Below are positions 1 through 8,895 of a stretch of 64,000 bases of DNA, in pieces. The DNA comes from Streptomyces sp. ML-6 (GTDB lineage: Bacteria; Actinomycetota; Actinomycetes; Streptomycetales; Streptomycetaceae). A program made the translations under genes and the position numbers. The stretch spans positions 682,001 through 746,000 of the forward strand of contig NZ_JAOTIK010000001.1 of NCBI RefSeq assembly GCF_030116705.1, read 5' to 3'. A model generated the notes under the pieces. The model was not told the DNA's origin and did no database searches. It saw nothing but the letters and a program-made list of their open reading frames with translations. The first letter of the stretch is position 1; each line of letters opens with the position of its first letter.

Positions 1-128
1 GTAGCTCTGAGGGACTACAGGTATGAGGCGGCATCGAGCCGGGCCGGACATGTCCGTCAGGCCCGCCTTTCCTCCCGTTGGTACATTCGCAGCCCCGACC
101 GATCCATCAGGAAGAGACCGACGGAACC

Positions 129-614
129 ATGGCGGTGGACGCCCTCGACACCCGCATCCTGCGGTTGCTCATCGAGCAGCCGCGCACCAGCGTCCGCGAG
201 TACGCTCGCATCCTCTCGATCGCCCGGGGAACCCTCCAGGCCCGGATCGACCGGCTGGAGCGGGACGGGGTGATCACGGGGACGGGGCCGGTGCTGTCCC
301 CGGCCGCGCTGGGCCATCCGGTCCTGGCCTTCGTTCATCTGGAGGTCACCCAGGGGCATCTGGACGAGGTGGGCGAGGCGCTCGCCGCGGTGCCGGAGAT
401 CGTCGAGGCGTTCTCGACGACGGGGGGCGGCGATCTGCTGGCGCGGGTGGTGGCCCGGGACAACGGGCACCTGGAGGACGTGATCCAGCGGCTGATCCGG
501 CTGCCGGGCGTGGTCAGGACCCGTACCGAGGTGGCGCTGCGCGAACGGGTCGCGCACCGGCTGCTGCCGCTCGTCGAGTCGGTGGGGCACGCGGCTGCTG
601 GTGGCCGGAAGTGA
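129..614 (+). CDS. Lrp/AsnC-family transcriptional regulator
   Basis: The product is about 161 residues, the usual size for Lrp/AsnC proteins. The N-terminal part reads as an AsnC winged helix (LDTRILRLL, then ARGTLQARIDRLERDGVI), and the C-terminal part as the alpha/beta RAM ligand-binding domain (a conserved GGGDLLARV stretch, then PGVVRTRT). Family members bind an amino acid or similar small effector and control nearby metabolic or transport genes. I chose the ATG at 129, preceded by GGAAGAG; a TTG at 78 in the same frame is possible but would add a non-conserved leader. The next gene is a kinase on the same strand, and no obvious metabolic target lies within the window, so the target is probably to the left. 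The family call is firm; the ligand is unknown. Confidence 0.9.
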   Translation: MAVDALDTRILRLLIEQPRTSVREYARILSIARGTLQARIDRLERDGVITGTGPVLSPAALGHPVLAFVHLEVTQGHLDEVGEALAAVPEIVEAFSTTGGGDLLARVVARDNGHLEDVIQRLIRLPGVVRTRTEVALRERVAHRLLPLVESVGHAAAGGRK

Positions 615-810
615 TCGCCGGTCCGGGGTGCCGAGGGGCCCGGGTCCGCAGGGTGGCCGGCCGGTCGTCCCGCGCGGGGGCGGGACGGGGCGGGACGGGG
701 TTCGGCGGACCGATATCCTGATCTTGCCGCGCGCCCCCCACCTCGCCCCGATCCCATCGGGTCGTCGCCGTGGCAGCAGAAGCGGTCCACGATCCGAGAT
801 TGGTGCACAG

Positions 811-2055
811 GTGCTGGTAGCTGGTCGGTACCGGTTGATATCCCCCATCGGCCGCGGCGGCATGGGGGAGGTGTGGCGTGCCGCCGACGAAGTGCTCGGC
901 AGGGCGGTCGCGGTGAAGCTGCTGCTGGGCGACCACGCCGACGAGTCGGCCACCGCCCGGTTCCGCCTGGAGGCGCAGACCGCGGCCCGGCTGAGCCATC
1001 CCCATCTGGTGGCCGTGTTCGACTTCGGCGCCTGGGAGGACCGTTTCTTCCTTGTGATGGAGCTCGTCGAGGGCAGGAGCCTGGGCGATCTGCTCGCGGC
1101 GGAGGAACGGCTCGGCGCCGAACAGGTCGCCCGGATCGCGGGCCAGGCGGCCGCCGGGCTCGCCGCCGCCCACCGCCAGGGCATCGTGCACCGCGACATC
1201 AAGCCCGGGAACCTGATGCTGGACGCCGAAGGGTCCGTCAAGATCGGCGACTTCGGCATCGCCCAGTTCGTCGACGACCCCTCGGCCGCGCTGACCACCA
1301 CGGGGCAGATCGTCGGTACCAGTCTCTATCTGGCCCCGGAGCGGGCCCTGGGGCGCACGGCCGACTCGGCGTCCGACATGTACTCCCTCGGCTGCGTGAT
1401 CTACCAGCTCCTGCTGGGGCGGCCGCCGTTCCGTTCGGACACGGCAACCGCGACGCTCTATCAACATGTCGACACCCCGCCGGTGCCGCTGCGGCAGCAG
1501 GGCGTCGAGCTGTCCCCGGCCTTCGACTCCTATCTGCTGGGGCTGCTGGCGAAGCAGCCCGAGGACCGGCCCAGTGCGCAGCAGGTCGCCGACTGGTTCC
1601 AGAGCGGTGCCTGGCGGGGGCAGCCCGAGCCGCTCCCGATGTACTCCCCCGCGCCTCCGGCGGCGACCGGCGCTCCCCGCACCGCGCCGCCGGGCGCGGG
1701 CGTCCCTCGCCTCTCGGCGCCCGCACCCGCGTTCGCGCCCACGCCCGGCCCCGACCCGCAGGCCGGGGGCTCGGCGACGTACCGCCTGCCGCAGCAGACC
1801 GGTGGCCACCGGCGGCGCGCGGCCGAACGGCCGGCGTCCGGCCGGCGGGGCGCGCCGGACCGGTCCGCGCCGCTCACCGGTACGCGCGAGGCGATCAGGC
1901 GGCGCCCGCGGGTGGCGAGCGCCATCGCCGGCACGATCGCCTTCATCGCGGCGGTCTACCTGGGGATGGCCCTGTTCTCCCCGGACGACGGGCCGGACGA
2001 CACCCCCGAGACCGGTTCGACCGCGACCACCGGGCCCGTGACACCGGCTCCCTGA
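811..2055 (+). CDS. Membrane-anchored serine/threonine protein kinase
   Basis: This is a Hanks-type (PknB-like) kinase of about 414 residues. The catalytic domain covers roughly residues 6-265, with the glycine loop GRGGMG at 14-19, the ATP-binding lysine K36 (VAVK), catalytic D129 in HRDIKPGN, the DFG aspartate D147, and an APE-type motif (LAPERAL). A proline/alanine-rich linker follows, then one transmembrane segment near residues 370-391 and a short acidic tail of about 25 residues outside the cell. There are no PASTA or other sensor repeats, so the sensed signal cannot be guessed. I chose GTG 811 because it sits just before the first kinase strand; an upstream GTG at 601 in the same frame would overlap the regulator gene. 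A GC-rich hairpin downstream probably ends the transcript. Confidence 0.9.
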   Translation: MLVAGRYRLISPIGRGGMGEVWRAADEVLGRAVAVKLLLGDHADESATARFRLEAQTAARLSHPHLVAVFDFGAWEDRFFLVMELVEGRSLGDLLAAEERLGAEQVARIAGQAAAGLAAAHRQGIVHRDIKPGNLMLDAEGSVKIGDFGIAQFVDDPSAALTTTGQIVGTSLYLAPERALGRTADSASDMYSLGCVIYQLLLGRPPFRSDTATATLYQHVDTPPVPLRQQGVELSPAFDSYLLGLLAKQPEDRPSAQQVADWFQSGAWRGQPEPLPMYSPAPPAATGAPRTAPPGAGVPRLSAPAPAFAPTPGPDPQAGGSATYRLPQQTGGHRRRAAERPASGRRGAPDRSAPLTGTREAIRRRPRVASAIAGTIAFIAAVYLGMALFSPDDGPDDTPETGSTATTGPVTPAP

Positions 2056-2094
2056 CCGGGCGTCGGCCCGGCTCCGGGCAGAACGGCCGCGCAT

Positions 2095-2122
2095 CGGGGC
2101 CGGGGCGGCCGCCTCGGCCCCG
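2095..2122 (+). terminator. Hairpin downstream of kinase gene
   Basis: CGGGGCCG at 2095-2102 pairs with CGGCCCCG at 2115-2122 around a loop that itself contains GGCGGCCGCC. It lies about 40 bases after the kinase stop codon. There is no T-run, as is usual for Streptomyces hairpin terminators. Confidence 0.5.
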
Positions 2123-2163
2123 TTCCCGGCTGTCGTGCGATCGCACCACCGCGGCTTGACCAA

Positions 2164-2174
2164 ACTTGCCAAGT
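2164..2174. promoter_or_regulatory. Small palindrome upstream of protease gene
   Basis: ACTTGCCAAGT is a perfect odd palindrome, preceded by the related CTTGACCAA. It lies about 155 bases before the protease start, in otherwise featureless DNA. It could be an operator half-site pair for the secreted protease gene. An AGTTCAT direct repeat follows near 2192-2210. The functional role is inference. Confidence 0.25.
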
Positions 2175-2327
2175 CCCCCGGCAGTCGGCGCAGTTCATTG
2201 ACGAGTTCATGGCGACGTGTGAGTGTTCGGTCGCTCGATCACGGGCGCCGGAAGCCGGCGGCCGCCGCCGTCGCGTCGCCGTGCGCTGCTGTCCGCGATC
2301 GAGGACCCCCCGACTCAAGGAGCCTCG

Positions 2328-5300
2328 ATGAAACGCAGACCGTTGACGGCCGGGACCACCCTGGCCGTCCTCGCCGGAATGCTGGTGGTCACCGGCGGCC
2401 AGTCGGCGTCCGCCGAACCGTCCCCGCCCGCCCCGTCCGCCCTCTCGGCCGCGGTGTCCGCCGCCGACCGGGCCGCCGCCAGCGGCCTCGACACCCTGGC
2501 CAAGGGGCCCGAGGAGCGGTACGAGCGGCAGATGGTGACCCCGTGGGTCAAGGGTCTGTACTCCGTCGCGTACCAGCGCACCTACCGCGGTCTGCCCGTC
2601 GTCGGCGGGGACGCCGTCGTGGTGGCCGACTCCAAGGGCCGGGTCCGCGGCACCCAGTCGGCGGTCTCCCGCCGGATCAACGTGCCGACCGTCCCGACCG
2701 TCTCCGCGAAGAAGGCCGAGGCCACCGCCCGCAAGGAACTCCGCGAGGTGCGGCGGGTCGAATCGCGGCGGCTGGTGGTGCGCGCCACCGAGAAGACCTC
2801 CCGGCTGGCCTGGGAGACGGTGCTCTCCGGACGTACCGCCGAGGCCCCCAGCAAGCTGCACGTCTTCGTGGACGCGGGCACCGGCAAGGTCCTCGACAGC
2901 TACGACGACGTCAAGGCCGGCACCGGCAACAGCCAGTGGAACGGCCCGTCCCCACTGGCCATCGACACCACCGCGTCGGGCAGCGGCTTCTCGCTGCGCG
3001 ACCCGAACCGGCCCGGCCTGAGCTGTGCCGATTACAGCACGGGCAGCGTCTTCAGCAAGTCGACCGACTCCTGGGGCAACGGCAACGCCTCCAGCAAGGA
3101 GACCGGCTGCGTCGACGTCATGTGGGGGGCACAGCACGAGTGGAACATGCTCAAGGACTGGCTGGGCCGCAACGGGCACGACGGCAACGGCCGCAGCTGG
3201 CCGGTGAAGGTGGGCCTCAACGCCGTCAACGCCTACTGGGACGGCTCGTCGGTCTCCATCGGCCACAACAACGCCAACCAGTGGATCGGCGCGATGGACG
3301 TGGTGGGCCACGAGTTCGGCCACGGCATCGACCAGCACACGCCGGGCGGCGCCAACAACGAGTCGGGGCTCGGCGAGGCGACCGGCGACATCATGGGCGC
3401 CCTGACCGAGGCGTACGCCAATGAGCCCGCCCCGTACGACGACCCCGACTACACGGTCGGCGAGAAGATCAATCTGGTCGGCAACGGGCCGATCCGGGTC
3501 ATGTACGACCCCTCGCGCACCGGGGACCCGAACTGCTACAGCTCCTCCATACCCAACACCGAGGAGCACGCGGCGGCCGGCCCGATGAACCACTGGTTCT
3601 ACCTGCTGGCCGAGGGCTCCAACCCGGGCGGCGGCAAGCCGTCCAGCCCCACGTGCAACAACTCCTCGATCACCGGCGTGGGCATCCAGACCGCCGGCAA
3701 GGTCTTCTACGGCGGCATGCTGCTCAAGACGAGCGGGATGACGTACAAGCGCTACCGCACGGCCACGCTCACCGCCGCCAAGAACCTCGACGCCGGGTGC
3801 ACGCTCTACAACCGCACCAAGGCAGCGTGGGACGCCATCAGCGTCCCGGCGCAGAGCGGTGACCCGGTCTGCACGCCGAGCGGGAACAACGACTTCTCGA
3901 TCTCCCTCGACCCGTCGTCGGGCTCGGTGCAGCCGGGCAGTTCGGTGACGGCCGCGGTGCGCACCACGGTCAGCTCCGGGAGTGCGGAGGCCGTCGCGCT
4001 GACGGCGAGCGGTCTGCCGAGCGGGGTCACGGCCTCGTTCAGCCCGTCGTCGGTGCAGTCCGGCGCTTCCTCGACGATGACCGTGTCGGCGTCCTCCGGT
4101 GCCACGCCCGGCTCGTACACCTTCACCGTCAAGGGCCAGGGCACCCAGAGCCACACCGCGCAGTACACCCTGACCGTCGGCGGCGGTGGCACCCCGGGCG
4201 GTGACGCGCCCGACATCAGCGTCGCCAACGTGCAGGCGCACCTCACGCAGCTCAACACCATCGCCTCGCAGAACGGCGGCAACCGCCGGGCGGGCAGCGC
4301 CGGTTACACCGCCTCGGTCGCCTATGTGAAGAGCAAGCTGCAGGCCGCCGGATACACGGTCACCGAGCAGACCTGCACCGGTTGCACCTACCGCGGCAAC
4401 AACCTGATCGCCGACTGGCCGGGCGGCCCGTCCGACCAGACCATCATGTTCGGCGCCCACCTGGACGGCGTCTCGGCCGGCCCCGGCATGAACGACAACG
4501 GCTCCGGTTCGGCCGCCCTGCTGGAGAACGCGCTCGCCCTGGCCCAGCGCAACCCGACCATGACCAAGCACGTCCGCTTCGCCTGGTGGAACGGCGAGGA
4601 ACAGGGCATGCAGGGTTCGGAGTACTACGTCGGCCAGCTCACCTCCGCCCAGCGCAGCGCCATCAAGGCGTACTACAACTTCGACATGGTCGCCTCGACC
4701 AACGCCGGCTACTTCGTCAACAACCTCAACTCGGCCGCGTCCGCCCCGATGAAGGAGTACTGGGACTCGCTGAGCCTCTCGCCGGAGGAGAACGTCGAGG
4801 GCCGGGGACGGTCGGACGACTACTCCTTCCAGCGGGCCGGCATCCCCACCTCGGGCTACGCCACCGGCGCCAGCGCCACGAAGACGTCGGCGCAGGCCGC
4901 CAAGTGGGGCGGCACGGCGGGCCGTTCCTACGACCCGTGCTACCACTCGTCCTGTGACACCACGGCCAACATCAACGCGACCGCGCTCGACCGCAGCGCG
5001 GACGGCATCGCCCACACACTCTGGAAGACGTCCGTCGGCACCACCGCCCCCGGCGACGACTTCTCCGTCTCGGTGAAGCCGGTCACCGGCAACGTGCAGC
5101 CGGGCGGCTCGGTCACCGCGACCGTGTCGACCGCGACCACCGGCGGCTCCGCGCAGACCGTGCAGCTGTCCGCCTCCGGCGCGCCGAGCGGTGTCACCGT
5201 CTCGTTCGACCCGGCGTCCGTGCAGTCGGGCTCCTCCTCGACGATGACCGTCTCCGCCGGGGCGCAGACCGCGGCGGGCACGTACACCCTCACGGTGACC

Positions 5301-5822
5301 GGGACCGGCAAGGCCACCCACACCACCACGTACTCCCTCGTCGTCGGTGGCGGCGGCAGCTGCCAGGCCCGGCAGGTCGTCGTCAACGGCGGCTTCGAGG
5401 ACGGGGTGACCCCGTGGACGCAGACGGACGGTGTGATCAACAACCGGACGTCCGAGAAGCCCGCGCACAGCGGCTCGTACACGGCGTGGCTCGGCGGCTG
5501 GGGCTCCACCCACTCGGACACGATCTCGCAGTCGCTGACCGTTCCGTCGGGCTGCTCGACCTACAAGCTGTCGTTCCACCTGCGCACCGACACCGCCGAG
5601 TCGGCGAGCGACCCGACGGCGTACGACACGTTCACCGTCAAGCTGGGCACCAAGACGCTCGCGACGTACTCCAACACGGACGCCACGGGCTCCTACGTCC
5701 AGCGGACCTTCGACGTCGGTGAGTTCGCCGGCCAGACGGTCACCCTCGGTTTCACCAGCAACGAGGACGCCTATCTGCAGACCAGCTTCGTCGTGGACGA
5801 CGTCGAGCTGAACGCCGGCTGA
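2328..5822 (+). CDS. Secreted double metalloprotease: M4 (thermolysin-like) fused to M28 aminopeptidase
   Basis: The predicted preproprotein has 1164 residues. It has a Sec signal peptide (about 1-32) and a propeptide of FTP/PepSY type to about residue 200. An M4 domain follows with zinc motif HEFGH at 328-332 and third ligand E350 (NESGLGEA). A roughly 95-residue Ig-like repeat covers about 522-618. An M28 aminopeptidase domain covers about 626-904, with GAHLDG, the NDNGSG aspartate, the NGEEQG glutamates and NFDM. A second copy of the Ig-like repeat (about 911-1010) and a C-terminal beta-rich domain (about 1012-1164, NGGFEDG start), of a kind seen as carbohydrate- or protein-binding modules, complete it. 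The start ATG has AAGGAG five bases upstream. The logical role is extracellular protein degradation, with endo- and exopeptidase on one chain. Domain families are well supported; substrates are unknown. Confidence 0.93.
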   Translation: MKRRPLTAGTTLAVLAGMLVVTGGQSASAEPSPPAPSALSAAVSAADRAAASGLDTLAKGPEERYERQMVTPWVKGLYSVAYQRTYRGLPVVGGDAVVVADSKGRVRGTQSAVSRRINVPTVPTVSAKKAEATARKELREVRRVESRRLVVRATEKTSRLAWETVLSGRTAEAPSKLHVFVDAGTGKVLDSYDDVKAGTGNSQWNGPSPLAIDTTASGSGFSLRDPNRPGLSCADYSTGSVFSKSTDSWGNGNASSKETGCVDVMWGAQHEWNMLKDWLGRNGHDGNGRSWPVKVGLNAVNAYWDGSSVSIGHNNANQWIGAMDVVGHEFGHGIDQHTPGGANNESGLGEATGDIMGALTEAYANEPAPYDDPDYTVGEKINLVGNGPIRVMYDPSRTGDPNCYSSSIPNTEEHAAAGPMNHWFYLLAEGSNPGGGKPSSPTCNNSSITGVGIQTAGKVFYGGMLLKTSGMTYKRYRTATLTAAKNLDAGCTLYNRTKAAWDAISVPAQSGDPVCTPSGNNDFSISLDPSSGSVQPGSSVTAAVRTTVSSGSAEAVALTASGLPSGVTASFSPSSVQSGASSTMTVSASSGATPGSYTFTVKGQGTQSHTAQYTLTVGGGGTPGGDAPDISVANVQAHLTQLNTIASQNGGNRRAGSAGYTASVAYVKSKLQAAGYTVTEQTCTGCTYRGNNLIADWPGGPSDQTIMFGAHLDGVSAGPGMNDNGSGSAALLENALALAQRNPTMTKHVRFAWWNGEEQGMQGSEYYVGQLTSAQRSAIKAYYNFDMVASTNAGYFVNNLNSAASAPMKEYWDSLSLSPEENVEGRGRSDDYSFQRAGIPTSGYATGASATKTSAQAAKWGGTAGRSYDPCYHSSCDTTANINATALDRSADGIAHTLWKTSVGTTAPGDDFSVSVKPVTGNVQPGGSVTATVSTATTGGSAQTVQLSASGAPSGVTVSFDPASVQSGSSSTMTVSAGAQTAAGTYTLTVTGTGKATHTTTYSLVVGGGGSCQARQVVVNGGFEDGVTPWTQTDGVINNRTSEKPAHSGSYTAWLGGWGSTHSDTISQSLTVPSGCSTYKLSFHLRTDTAESASDPTAYDTFTVKLGTKTLATYSNTDATGSYVQRTFDVGEFAGQTVTLGFTSNEDAYLQTSFVVDDVELNAG

Positions 5823-5842
5823 TCATCCGTCGGTGAACCACC

Positions 5843-5872
5843 GGGGCGGGGCGTGCGCACACGCCCCGCCCC
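5843..5872. terminator. Bidirectional terminator between convergent genes
   Basis: GGGGCGGGGCGTG (5843-5855) and CACGCCCCGCCCC (5860-5872) form a perfect 13-bp stem with a four-base loop. It sits between the stop codons of the protease gene and the convergent XRE regulator gene and could end both transcripts. Confidence 0.85.
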
Positions 5873-5881
5873 TCCGCCGTC

Positions 5882-7333
5882 TCAGCGCACGACGGCGGCC
5901 AGCCGGCGGATGAAGTCCTCGGTCTCCGGCCGGTCGTCCCGCCGGGACGCCAATCTGCCGTGCAGGCCGCGCAGTTCCTGTCCGAGCAGGGTCGAGGCGG
6001 TGATCTCGGTGGTGTCGAGCACGGGCCGGGCAATGGCGATGGCGGCCTGCGGGTCCTGGGCGCAGGCGTGGGCGTCCGCCATGCGGACCAGGAACAGCTT
6101 CCGCGTCGAGTGCATCCCGGGCGGGAGCAGGTTCAGCGCGGCGCGGGACGCCCCGACCGCGCGCAGCGCCAGCCGGCGGTCGCCGGTCGCCGCGGCGAGG
6201 TCCCGCAGCGCCCCCGCGGCACCGGACTCCACCCGCAGGCGCACGGAGGCGACGGACAGCCAGGGCGCCTCGGTCTCGTCCCGCTCGCCGACCCGGTCCA
6301 GCTCCGACCGGGCGTGCTCGATGTGGTCCAGGGCCTGTCGCGCGTCGCCGCGGACGGCGTGGCCGCGGGCCTGGTACAGGTCGCTCAGGGCCGCCGCCCA
6401 GTACCGGCCGGCGGCCACCTGCCGGATCGCGCCCCCGTAGGCGAGGGCGGACAGGCCGTCGCCCTCCAGCCGGGCCAGGGTGCTCATGTCGCCGAGCGCG
6501 GCCACCTCCGTCCCGACGTGCCCGGCCAGTCCGGCCCAGACCAGTGACCGGTCGAGCCAGGCCATCGCCGTCGCGTTGCGGCCCCACAGCAGCCTCAGAC
6601 AACCGGCCGACTGCGCGTACTCGGCTGCCAGCGGCGCCAGTTGGCGCTGGTGGGGCGCCGCCGGCAGGGCCATCCAGCGAAGCATCGCGTGCAGGGTGCG
6701 CTCGACCACGACGGTCGCTCCGGGCCAGGCCCGTTCCTCGTCGGCCCGCAGACAGACGGCGAGCAGCGCCGTCAGGGCGTGCACCGTGTCGGTGTCCAGG
6801 GCGGGGCGGGACGCGGTGGCCGGGTCCAGCGCGCAGAAGGCCGTGTGCAGGGCGACCACGTCGTCGAGCGCGGGAACGGCGCACCCGTCGCGGCCGTGCA
6901 CCGGGCACACCAGTCCGTAGGCGGGCAGGCTCCGGGGCAGTGCGGTGTCCGGCGGCAGCATGGCGAGCAGGGAGCCGCCGACGGGCTCTCCGGGGAGCGG
7001 GCCGGTGCGGGCGGGGGCCGGCGCGGGCGGCGCTCCCCCGGTTTCCTCGCCCTGGCCCGCCGCGCTCTCGGCCCGGGCCGCGGCCTCGCAGGCGGCGAGG
7101 AGGTCGCCGCCCGCCGTCATGAGTTCGTCCAGCCTGCGGGCCAGCGGCAGCGGCGTCCTGCGGGTGCCGTGCTCCAGTTTGCTGATGGCGGTGTGGTCGT
7201 ATCCGACGCGGGCGCCCACCTGGGCCTGGGTGAACCCGGCGCGCCTGCGCCACTGCCGCAGCCTGGTCCCGAAGTCCTGCCACACCTCCGGGGTACGGGC
7301 CTCCGGCAGAGGGCCCATGCCCTCGGTGATCAC
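5882..7333 (-). CDS. XRE-family regulator with TPR-like C-terminal domain
   Basis: This is a protein of about 483 residues. An N-terminal helix-turn-helix (about 18-75) reads FGTRLRQWRRRAGFTQAQVG, then YDHTAISKLEHG, typical of the Cro/XRE fold. The rest is a long alpha-helical, alanine/arginine-rich region resembling the tetratricopeptide sensor of Streptomyces regulators that respond to small molecules or peptides. It contains a C-P-x-H-x-x-x-C patch (CPVHGRDGC) near residue 145. The GTG start at 7333 has GGAG six bases upstream; an ATG five codons later is the alternative. Divergent from it, beyond 320 bases, is a possible 31-codon gene with an ideal ribosome-binding site. Many regulators of this kind sit next to a small partner gene, but a link here is inference. 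Confidence 0.85.
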   Translation of the reverse strand: MITEGMGPLPEARTPEVWQDFGTRLRQWRRRAGFTQAQVGARVGYDHTAISKLEHGTRRTPLPLARRLDELMTAGGDLLAACEAAARAESAAGQGEETGGAPPAPAPARTGPLPGEPVGGSLLAMLPPDTALPRSLPAYGLVCPVHGRDGCAVPALDDVVALHTAFCALDPATASRPALDTDTVHALTALLAVCLRADEERAWPGATVVVERTLHAMLRWMALPAAPHQRQLAPLAAEYAQSAGCLRLLWGRNATAMAWLDRSLVWAGLAGHVGTEVAALGDMSTLARLEGDGLSALAYGGAIRQVAAGRYWAAALSDLYQARGHAVRGDARQALDHIEHARSELDRVGERDETEAPWLSVASVRLRVESGAAGALRDLAAATGDRRLALRAVGASRAALNLLPPGMHSTRKLFLVRMADAHACAQDPQAAIAIARPVLDTTEITASTLLGQELRGLHGRLASRRDDRPETEDFIRRLAAVVR

Positions 7334-7658
7334 CCGGAACTCCGCGCGACCCCGTCGAACTCCCCACCCGTGCCACGCTCATGGCTCATGGTCGGGAAGA
7401 ATAGCGAGCGGGCGCGCCCGCTGTCCCCTGTGCGAGGTAAAGATGGCGTCTTCCCGTTGCCTCCCGTTCCGTCCCGCGCAAGACACGTCGGCGCCGGTGC
7501 GCGACCGGTTCCTCACGCATCGTCATGTTCCTTGTGGCGCATGCGTGGTGGGACGGAAAGGGCGGATGCGCCGTCCCCTCGCGAAGAGTGCCGGAAGATC
7601 CGCATGAGTGGGTCGCGCACCGGGCATATGACGGGTTACCGATCAGGAGGTGATGGCA

Positions 7659-7754
7659 ATGGGCCGCATCAGGATCGTCCGACGTCCACAAACGCCGTCC
7701 CGGCCGGCGCCCCTCGATCTGCGGACTCCGTCCGGTCGCCCGCTGCCGTACTGA
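7659..7754 (+). CDS. Candidate 31-residue basic peptide
   Basis: The ATG at 7659 is preceded by AGGAGGTGAT at 7645-7654, an almost perfect complement to the 3' end of 16S rRNA, which is unusual in this GC-rich DNA. The frame encodes 31 residues beginning MGRIRIVRRP, rich in Arg and Pro, ending PLPY. I do not recognise a family; it is not the DUF397 type of XRE partner. It may be a small partner of the XRE regulator, a leader peptide or chance. The evidence is the ribosome-binding site only. Confidence 0.35.
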   Translation: MGRIRIVRRPQTPSRPAPLDLRTPSGRPLPY

Positions 7755-7824
7755 GCACGGGCCCGGCACACCGCCGCCCCCGGCCGGGGGCGGCGGACGA
7801 CTTCCCCGGCCGTCGTGTCCGCGC

Positions 7825-7903
7825 GGCACCATGACCTGACGGCACCATGACCTGACGGCACCGTGGCCTGGCTGCCTCGTGACCTCATGACCTCGTGACC
7901 TCA
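7825..7903. repeat. Short direct repeats upstream of dedA-like gene
   Basis: Two perfect 16-base copies of GGCACCATGACCTGAC (7825-7840, 7841-7856) are followed by a degenerate third copy (7857-7872) and then three TGACCTC copies to about 7903. The repeats lie about 150-230 bases before the DedA gene. They may be binding sites or simple slippage products. Confidence 0.6.
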
Positions 7904-8053
7904 CGATTGAGGAAAACCGCAGGGTGGTGGGTGCGGAGGGCCGCCCCCGGTTCGGGGGTGATCCGCGTACCGGGGGCGACCGCCGATTCCTAGCGTTGCC
8001 GGTGAGGCGCGACGGACTTCTCGCGCCCGTCACCACCGGCCGGGAGTCAGGTC

Positions 8054-8716
8054 ATGGATTTCGTGCAGTTGGGCCTTCCGCAGGAACCCGCGGGGGGCAT
8101 CGCGGACTGGGCAGCCGATCTCGTCGACGCCATGGGAGGTCCGGGAGCCGGCCTCGCCATCGCCCTGGAAAACCTCTTTCCCCCGCTGCCCAGCGAGGTC
8201 ATCCTCCCGCTGGCAGGTTTCGCGGCAGGGCAGGGCGTCATCTCCCTGGCCTCCGCGCTCCTGTGGACCACGCTCGGTTCCGTGGTGGGCGCGGTGGCCC
8301 TGTACTGGATCGGGATGCTCTTCGGCCGCGACCGGATGCACGCGATCTGGGCGAAGCTGCCCCTGGTGAAGGCGTCCGATCTGGAGCGTACGGAGCGGTG
8401 GTTCGCCAGACACGGCACCAAGGCCGTCCTCCTCGGCCGCATGGTGCCGATCTTCCGGAGCCTCATCTCCGTGCCCGCCGGGGTGGAACGCATGCGGCTG
8501 CCGCTCTTCGTGTCACTGACCGCCGTGGGCAGCCTGCTGTGGAACACGGTGCTGGTGATGGCCGGGTACTGGCTCGGTGACCGCTGGGACCTGGTGGAGA
8601 CCTATGTGGGGGTCCTGTCCAAGGCCGTTCTCGCCCTGGTCCTGGTGGCGGTCGCCGGATACGTGTGGCTGCGCCTGGGGGCCCGGGAGCGGGGCCGGCA
8701 CCGGGGCGCCGCATGA
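8054..8716 (+). CDS. DedA-family membrane protein
   Basis: This is a 220-residue integral membrane protein. The signature of the DedA (SNARE-associated/VTT) family is clear: ENLFPPLPSEVILPLAG near the N-terminus, a middle stretch with FARHGTKAVLLGRMVPIFRSLISVPAG, then G-SLLWN and a GYWLGD segment before the last helix. The arginines in GRMVPIFR are typical of the family and linked to transport function. Members are proposed to flip or move lipids such as undecaprenyl phosphate or phosphatidylethanolamine, or to maintain membrane potential. GGGAG lies upstream of the ATG. The sensor kinase gene follows on the same strand but has its own promoter. Confidence 0.92.
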   Translation: MDFVQLGLPQEPAGGIADWAADLVDAMGGPGAGLAIALENLFPPLPSEVILPLAGFAAGQGVISLASALLWTTLGSVVGAVALYWIGMLFGRDRMHAIWAKLPLVKASDLERTERWFARHGTKAVLLGRMVPIFRSLISVPAGVERMRLPLFVSLTAVGSLLWNTVLVMAGYWLGDRWDLVETYVGVLSKAVLALVLVAVAGYVWLRLGARERGRHRGAA

Positions 8717-8777
8717 GCCCCCGGCCCGTGTCCCCCGCCCGCCCCGGCCCCGTTCCCGGCCCCGGTCGGGAACCGGC

Positions 8778-8806
8778 TTGCCGCGCCCGTGACGTGCGGC
8801 TAGCCT
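8778..8806 (+). promoter_or_regulatory. Promoter of sensor kinase/response regulator pair
   Basis: TTGCCG (8778-8783) and TAGCCT (8801-8806) are separated by 17 bases, a good match for the vegetative Streptomyces promoter pattern. Transcription would begin near 8813. That is two bases before an in-frame GTG at 8815, so leaderless translation from 8815 is possible; the alternative start at 8896 has a ribosome-binding site. Confidence 0.5.
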
Positions 8807-8895
8807 CGGCGTCCGTGCAGGGGGACACCGAGGAGCGTACGGACGGGCGCGGTCCGGAGCCGGTCGGCCCGGAACGCGAGGGGGAAAGAGGACCG

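Larger units (their letters stand above)
7334..8053. other. Divergent intergenic region, 720 bases
   Basis: This region lies between the XRE regulator and the DedA gene. It holds a 31-codon open frame (7659-7754) with a perfect Shine-Dalgarno sequence, and a block of short direct repeats (7825-7903), both listed separately. I see no other convincing coding sequence; longer open frames here have codon patterns that look like GC-bias artefacts. Confidence 0.6.

Noticed and set aside
601..810. Longer start (GTG 601) for the first kinase
   Set aside because: It would overlap the regulator gene and add about 70 low-complexity residues before the kinase fold.
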